Assembly (NCBI GenBank): GCA_017475725.1
Contig: JAFVFA010000248.1
Coordinates: forward strand, 1 to 26,906
Source of the DNA: Spirochaetales bacterium
GTDB taxonomy: Bacteria; Spirochaetota; Spirochaetia; Sphaerochaetales; Sphaerochaetaceae
Direction of reading: 5' to 3'
Length of the DNA: 26,906 nucleotides
This document shows, piece after piece, positions 22,745-26,906 of the stretch. Below the pieces are notes generated by a model that worked only from the letters and a program-made list of their open reading frames with translations, ran no database searches and was not told where the DNA came from. A program made the translations under genes and the position numbers. How positions within the stretch are numbered: the first letter of the stretch is position 1; every line of letters begins with the position of its first letter.

Positions 22745-24184
22745 CTATCTGATTATTCCCAGCAGGTGTTTCACGAAGTCGTAGGTTCTGTTGGTTGAAC
22801 TGATGGACAGTCTCTCTCCGGTGGAGTGTATGTCATACATCTCAGGACCAATTGAGACGCTGTCCAGCCCTGGGCACTTGCTGTTGATGACGCTGCACTC
22901 AAGGCCTGCATGGATGGCGGTGATCACAGGCTTCTTTCCGGTTATGCTCTCATATGCCTCTGCGCAGAACCTTGCCAGGGCCGAGTCCGGATCCGGGTTC
23001 CATGCCGGATATCCGTTGCCGATCTCGCACTGTACCCCAAAGCTCTCAAGGATCACCCTTATTCTGTTCACCAGAAAGAGTTTGGCTGTGTCTGAGTTGC
23101 TTCTGACGCTGATCTGGACACTGAACCTGCCCTCGTTGAGATGGACTATAGCCAGATTGTCGGATGTCTCCACAATGCCCGGGATGGCCTTGCTGTAGGT
23201 GAAGACCCCATGGGGGCAGGCGAACAGGGCCTTGGCTATCAGGAGGGAGATGTCCTCATCCATTGCACGCTCAGCCATCTGTGCACCGCGCTCAGTGCCT
23301 CTCTTCATGATCTCGAAGCCTGGCTCCTCGTACCTGTTCTCCTCCTTGATGACCTCGTACGTGCTCTGTATCTGCTGCGCAGCCTTCTCCGCAAGGGAGA
23401 CGGGGACGCAGATGCTGCACTCGGCGCTGAACGGTATCACGTTTCTCTTTGTGCCGCCGTTGAGCGAGCTGATGCGGAACGGGATTCCGGCGTCCTCGAA
23501 CGAAACGAGGATCCTTGCAAGGGCGCTGATGGCGTTGAGCCTCTGGTTGTGGATCTCTCCGCCGCTGTGGCCGCCCTTGAGGCCTGAAAGCCTTATCTCC
23601 ATGGTCTCCCAGCCAACGGGGAGCTCTGAGGTCTCGCATTCCATGTTGCCCACAAGGTCTATGCCTCCTGCGCAGCCGATGTAGATTATCCCTTCCTCCT
23701 CGCTGTCCAGGTTGAGCATCCTCTTGCTTCTGATCAGACTTCCGTCAAGGTTGTAGGCCCCGTCCATCCCGGTCTCCTCCGAGAAGGTGAAAAGACCCTC
23801 AAGCGGGCCATGCTTCACGTCTGGGTCTGTGAAAAGGGCCATGGTCATGGCGACTCCAATGCCGTTGTCTCCTCCTAGGCTTGTGTCCTTGGCCCTGAGG
23901 AAGTCGCCGTCCTGATAGACCTCGATCGGGTCTGTCAGGAAGTTGTGCTTGCTGCCTTCGACCTTGACGCAGACCATGTCCATGTGGGACTGGAGCGCAA
24001 CGTACGGCACGTTCTCGTAGCCCGGTGTGGCTTCTGTGCGCACTATGATGTTGCCGGCCTTGTCCCTGATTCCCTCGAAGCCGTTCTCCTTTGCCCAGGC
24101 GAGGAGGTACTGTCTCATGCCCTCCTCATTGCCCGACTCCCTAGGGATCCTGCATATCTGATAGAAATAATCCAACGTAGTCAT
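22745..24184 (-). CDS. pepD: Aminoacyl-histidine dipeptidase (PepD-like, M20C)
   Basis: A cytosolic zinc dipeptidase that splits Xaa-His (carnosine-type) and other dipeptides. The 479 residues are normal for PepD. Metal and catalytic residues are visible: QSHMDM (H67, D69), SLGGDNGIG (D106), FSEETGMDG (E136/E137) and NLDSEEEG (D160). KGGHSGGEIHNQRLN lies at the start of the lid domain. Near the C-terminus, AIHAGLECSVI supplies the last His. The ATG at 24184 has AGGAG with a 7-nt spacer. It follows nagA on the same strand after 88 AT-rich bp, so it may be co-transcribed or separately started; I could not pick a clear promoter. Confidence 0.93.
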   Translation of the reverse strand: MTTLDYFYQICRIPRESGNEEGMRQYLLAWAKENGFEGIRDKAGNIIVRTEATPGYENVPYVALQSHMDMVCVKVEGSKHNFLTDPIEVYQDGDFLRAKDTSLGGDNGIGVAMTMALFTDPDVKHGPLEGLFTFSEETGMDGAYNLDGSLIRSKRMLNLDSEEEGIIYIGCAGGIDLVGNMECETSELPVGWETMEIRLSGLKGGHSGGEIHNQRLNAISALARILVSFEDAGIPFRISSLNGGTKRNVIPFSAECSICVPVSLAEKAAQQIQSTYEVIKEENRYEEPGFEIMKRGTERGAQMAERAMDEDISLLIAKALFACPHGVFTYSKAIPGIVETSDNLAIVHLNEGRFSVQISVRSNSDTAKLFLVNRIRVILESFGVQCEIGNGYPAWNPDPDSALARFCAEAYESITGKKPVITAIHAGLECSVINSKCPGLDSVSIGPEMYDIHSTGERLSISSTNRTYDFVKHLLGIIR

Positions 24185-24272
24185 CCGTTATCTCCTGTTG
24201 TATCAAAGCAATAAAAATCTGTAATGAACAATTTCAAAACAGTTCAGAACTTATATAATTTTAGTATAGAAC

Positions 24273-25448
24273 CTAAATAGCCAATCTTCTGCCTTCCACA
24301 AAGACGTCAACGGGGTTGAAGTCCTTGTCGAAGACCACAAGGTCGGCCCTTGAGCCCTTGGATATCACCCCTATGTCTGTGAAGCCGTAGACCTTTGCAG
24401 GGTTCTCCGAGGCCATTCTGAGAGCCTGGGCCGGATCGGCGCCCCAGGATGTCACATTGCGCACCGCCCTGTCCAGCGTGAGGGCTGACCCGCAGAGAAG
24501 GGTGGGGTCCTTGGCGCTCACAAAGGCTCCGTTGTCCCCAAGCACAACCTCGTCGCCGTTTGCCCTGTGGCAGCCGCAGTCAAGGCCTGTCGGGCCCAGA
24601 CTGTCAGTCACAAGGACCACCTTGTCTTTGGGTTTGGTCCTGATTACATACATGACAAGGTCCCTGTTCACATGCACGCCGTCTGCGATGATCTCGCAGT
24701 GCATCCTGCTGTCCATAAGGCTTGCTCCCGCCACCCCCGGATCCTTGTGGTTCAGCGGGCTCATGGCGTTGAACATGTGGGTGGCATGGAGGATTCCAAG
24801 CTCCATTGCCGCCTTCGCCTCCTGGTATGTGGCGTTGGTGTGCCCCATCAGAAGGACTATCCCGTTGTCCTTCGCAAGCTGTGCAACTTCCTTCAGGCCC
24901 GGAAGCTCCGGAGCTATGGTCATGGCCCTTACAAGGCCTTTTCCTGCCTCTATGAAGGCCCCCATTTCAGAGACGGACGGCAGGGAAAGGCAGTCCGGGT
25001 CCTGGGCACCTGCCTTTTTGGGGCTGAGGAACGGGCCTTCAAGGTGGATCCCCGCTATCCGTGCCCCCTTCTCGTTGCCTGCAGCCTGGACTACAGCCCC
25101 AATCTCCCTGAGCATCTTGTCCTCCTTGCCGGCGTAGAGCGTCGGGAGGAACGAAGTGACACCATGGCGGGCCAGAGCCTCTGACATTCCGAGGATTGAG
25201 GAGCTTGAGGCATCGTCCGTTGAAAAGCCCCGGATCCCGTGGATGTGGGTGTCCACAAGGCCCGGTGCGACAAGGCGGCCCTCCGCATCAAGGACCACAA
25301 CGTCCTTGCCGTACTTGGCCTTGTCCAGGTCATCCATGCAGAAGACGTCAGCTATCCTGCCTTCCTGGTTTATGAAGAGTCCGTAACCCTTTCTGATCGA
25401 GCCCGATGCAGCGACATCGGCGTTGACTATCAATGTTCTCTCACACAT
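24273..25448 (-). CDS. nagA: N-acetylglucosamine-6-phosphate deacetylase
   Basis: Converts GlcNAc-6-phosphate to glucosamine-6-phosphate and acetate in amino-sugar use and cell-wall recycling. The 391-residue amidohydrolase has THIHG (68-71), the metal-ligand region GIHLEGPFLSPKKAGAQ (133-149; E137) and GHTNATY (H203). HATHMFNAMSPLNHKDPG (221-238; H224) and the catalytic Asp in VTDSLGPTG (D282) follow. Adjacent ATGs at 25451 and 25448 are both possible; AGGA lies 8 nt before the latter. Two more codons and a further-upstream ATG (25484) are less likely. No nagB is visible here. It lies 44 bp downstream of the YgiQ gene on the same strand. Confidence 0.93.
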   Translation of the reverse strand: MCERTLIVNADVAASGSIRKGYGLFINQEGRIADVFCMDDLDKAKYGKDVVVLDAEGRLVAPGLVDTHIHGIRGFSTDDASSSSILGMSEALARHGVTSFLPTLYAGKEDKMLREIGAVVQAAGNEKGARIAGIHLEGPFLSPKKAGAQDPDCLSLPSVSEMGAFIEAGKGLVRAMTIAPELPGLKEVAQLAKDNGIVLLMGHTNATYQEAKAAMELGILHATHMFNAMSPLNHKDPGVAGASLMDSRMHCEIIADGVHVNRDLVMYVIRTKPKDKVVLVTDSLGPTGLDCGCHRANGDEVVLGDNGAFVSAKDPTLLCGSALTLDRAVRNVTSWGADPAQALRMASENPAKVYGFTDIGVISKGSRADLVVFDKDFNPVDVFVEGRRLAI

Positions 25449-25492
25449 CATGCATATCCTACAAAACAATTGTGGAGTCTTCAAGTTGAGTC

Positions 25493-26906
25493 CTAGGACA
25501 GAAGCACCTTGGCAAGGTCCATTCTGCCTGCCTTCCTCAGGGCCTCAAGGACCAGAGGCCTGTTCTCCTTCCTGTTGAACTGCAGCAGGGCCCTCTGCAG
25601 GTTCGCTTCCCTTCCGCGCGGGACGAAGACCTTCCTGAAGTTCTCCCCTGGCCTTGGGTCTATGTTCGTGTAATACATGCAAGTGGCTACTGTGGAAGGA
25701 GTTGGATAGAACTCCTGCACCTGGTCAGGCACAAAGTGCCGCTTCTTCATGTACAGGGCAAGCTCTATTGCGCTCTCTAGGGTGGAACCCGGATGGGCGG
25801 CTATGAAATACGGGATCACGAACTGCTTCTTCCCCTGCCGTCTGTTCTCCTGGAAGTATGCCTCAAGGAATGAGTCGTAGACGCTGGAGGGGCATTTGCC
25901 CATGTGGGAGAGCACGGCATCGCTCACATGCTCGGGCGCCACCTTGAGCTGTCCGCTGACGTGGTCGCTGACCAGCTTCTCGATGAAGAGCCTCCTTGTC
26001 TTCTCGTCCGTGCAGAGCATCAGGTAGTCGAATCGGATCCCGCTTCTGATGAAGACCTTCTTCACACCGGGAACGGAGGCCACAGCCTTGAGCTTCTCGA
26101 GGTAGATGCGGTGCGAGTCCCTTACATTGGGGCAGGGGGAGGGGAACATGCACTGCCTGTGGGCGCAGGGCCCGACCTTCAGCTGCTTCTCGCAGGCCGG
26201 ACACTGGAAGTTCGCAGTCGGGCCTCCAAGGTCATGGATGTAGCCCTTGAAGTCCCTGTGGTGCGTCATCCGCTCGGCCTCCCTGACAAGGGACTGCATG
26301 CTTCTCGTCTGGATTATCCTCCCCTGGTGGTTCGTGATGGCGCAGAACGAGCAGCCTCCGTAGCAGCCGCGGTTGCTTGTGATGGAGAACTGGACCTCGT
26401 TGATTGCAGGGATCCCGCCGTCCTTCTCGTAGACGGGATGGCAGAGCCTCTGGAACGGAAGGTCGTAGAGGGAGTCGAACTCGCTCTCCGTAAGCGGTCT
26501 GGCAGGAGGGTTCTGCACAACGATCCTTCCGTTGCAGCTCTGGATCAGGCAACGCCTCTCGAAGGGGTTCTCGTGCATCAGCTGCAGATTGTAGGCCTTC
26601 GCGTAGGCCAGCTGCCCGTTGGGGTCCGGTGTGTTGGAGACCTTGTCCCTAAGGGAGACCTCCTCGAAGGAGGGTAGGACTACAGGCTCGAACGGACCTA
26701 GTGCGGCGGCCCCCTTGTCGGCGTACTCCTTCTCCGAGATGCTGTAGCAGGTGCCCTGGATGTCCCTCATGCTGTCCGGGCTCTCCCCCGCGTTGAGCCT
26801 GTCTGCGATCTCAGAGATCTGGAGCTCCCCCATGCCGAAGACCAGAATGTCCGCCTTCGAGTCCAGGAGGATGGACTTCCTGACCATGTCCTGCCAGTAG
26901 TCGTAA
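25493..26906 (-). CDS. YgiQ-family radical SAM protein, N-terminus beyond window
   Basis: The right edge cuts the 5' end; about 470 residues remain, and the frame is open to the last base. The visible start, YDYWQDMVRKSILLDSKADI, is the internal YgiQ pattern, so the ATG at 26887 is not the true start. The radical SAM cysteines are in NRGCYGGCSFCAI (around 26340-26370). A second Cys-rich part (CPACEKQ, then CAHRQCMFPSPCPN) may bind another cluster or zinc. LDLxVAPEHVSD-like text (LKVAPEHVSD) and HPGSTLESAIELALYMK are also typical of the family. The reaction is unknown. nagA follows after about 44 bp and could share its transcript. Confidence 0.92.
   Translation of the reverse strand, partial: YDYWQDMVRKSILLDSKADILVFGMGELQISEIADRLNAGESPDSMRDIQGTCYSISEKEYADKGAAALGPFEPVVLPSFEEVSLRDKVSNTPDPNGQLAYAKAYNLQLMHENPFERRCLIQSCNGRIVVQNPPARPLTESEFDSLYDLPFQRLCHPVYEKDGGIPAINEVQFSITSNRGCYGGCSFCAITNHQGRIIQTRSMQSLVREAERMTHHRDFKGYIHDLGGPTANFQCPACEKQLKVGPCAHRQCMFPSPCPNVRDSHRIYLEKLKAVASVPGVKKVFIRSGIRFDYLMLCTDEKTRRLFIEKLVSDHVSGQLKVAPEHVSDAVLSHMGKCPSSVYDSFLEAYFQENRRQGKKQFVIPYFIAAHPGSTLESAIELALYMKKRHFVPDQVQEFYPTPSTVATCMYYTNIDPRPGENFRKVFVPRGREANLQRALLQFNRKENRPLVLEALRKAGRMDLAKVLLS

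Noticed and set aside
22766..22782. GTGTTTCACGAAG as another parS site
   Set aside because: Only a half-site matches, inside the pepD coding sequence.
1..26906. tRNA, rRNA, riboswitch, insertion sequence or phage attachment site
   Set aside because: No cloverleaf, conserved riboswitch core, transposase or flanking duplication was found in the gaps between genes.

Overview
The window looks like a chromosomal replication-origin neighbourhood from a diderm bacterium, probably a spirochaete of the Sphaerochaeta/Treponema type. The assignment rests on three things: a recF-DUF721 operon, a YidC with a large periplasmic domain (so an inner and an outer membrane), and a cyclophilin-FKBP fusion of a kind I recall from Treponema. 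Taxonomy is inferred from gene content and protein style only. I see no mobile element, CRISPR array, tRNA or rRNA.

Layout. Minus strand, 1-9473: a MoxR/DUF58 pair (the left edge cuts the DUF58 gene), then the rpmH-rnpA-yidC-jag cluster, then dnaA, dnaN, recF and a DUF721 (DciA-like) gene. Plus strand, 9632-17851: gyrB-gyrA; a 656-bp gap holding terminators and four parS-like sites; a small minus-strand NifU-like gene; parA-parB; and the cyclophilin-FKBP fusion. Then radA (+), an AAA_14/DUF4143 ATPase (-), a TraB/PrgY-family membrane protein (-), a YgjP-like metallopeptidase (+), a PepD-like dipeptidase (-), nagA (-) and a YgiQ-type radical SAM protein (-, cut by the right edge).

How it fits together. 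DnaA, DnaN, RecF, the DUF721 protein, gyrase and ParAB-parS start replication, keep it processive, relieve supercoiling and segregate the new origins. All these genes point away from the 158-bp dnaA/gyrB intergenic region, and DnaA-box-like repeats lie on the other side of dnaA. Compared with the common order (rpmH divergent from dnaA-dnaN-recF-gyrB-gyrA), the dnaA-to-DUF721 block looks inverted as a unit. The rpmH cluster supplies L34, RNase P protein, the membrane insertase and its RNA-binding partner.

Most starts are supported by Shine-Dalgarno sequences, and several ORFs had to be shortened or given GTG/TTG starts. Convincing sigma70-type promoters stand before moxR, rpmH, dnaN, dnaA, nfu, parA and traB. 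Two genes, parA and the YgjP-like gene, have a -10 hexamer 6-7 nt before the ATG and no Shine-Dalgarno, suggesting leaderless mRNAs. The best leads for novelty are the inverted dnaA block with a possibly bipartite origin, the fused immunophilin, the 33-bp-period repeats before the AAA_14 gene, and the overlapping divergent traB/ygjP promoters.
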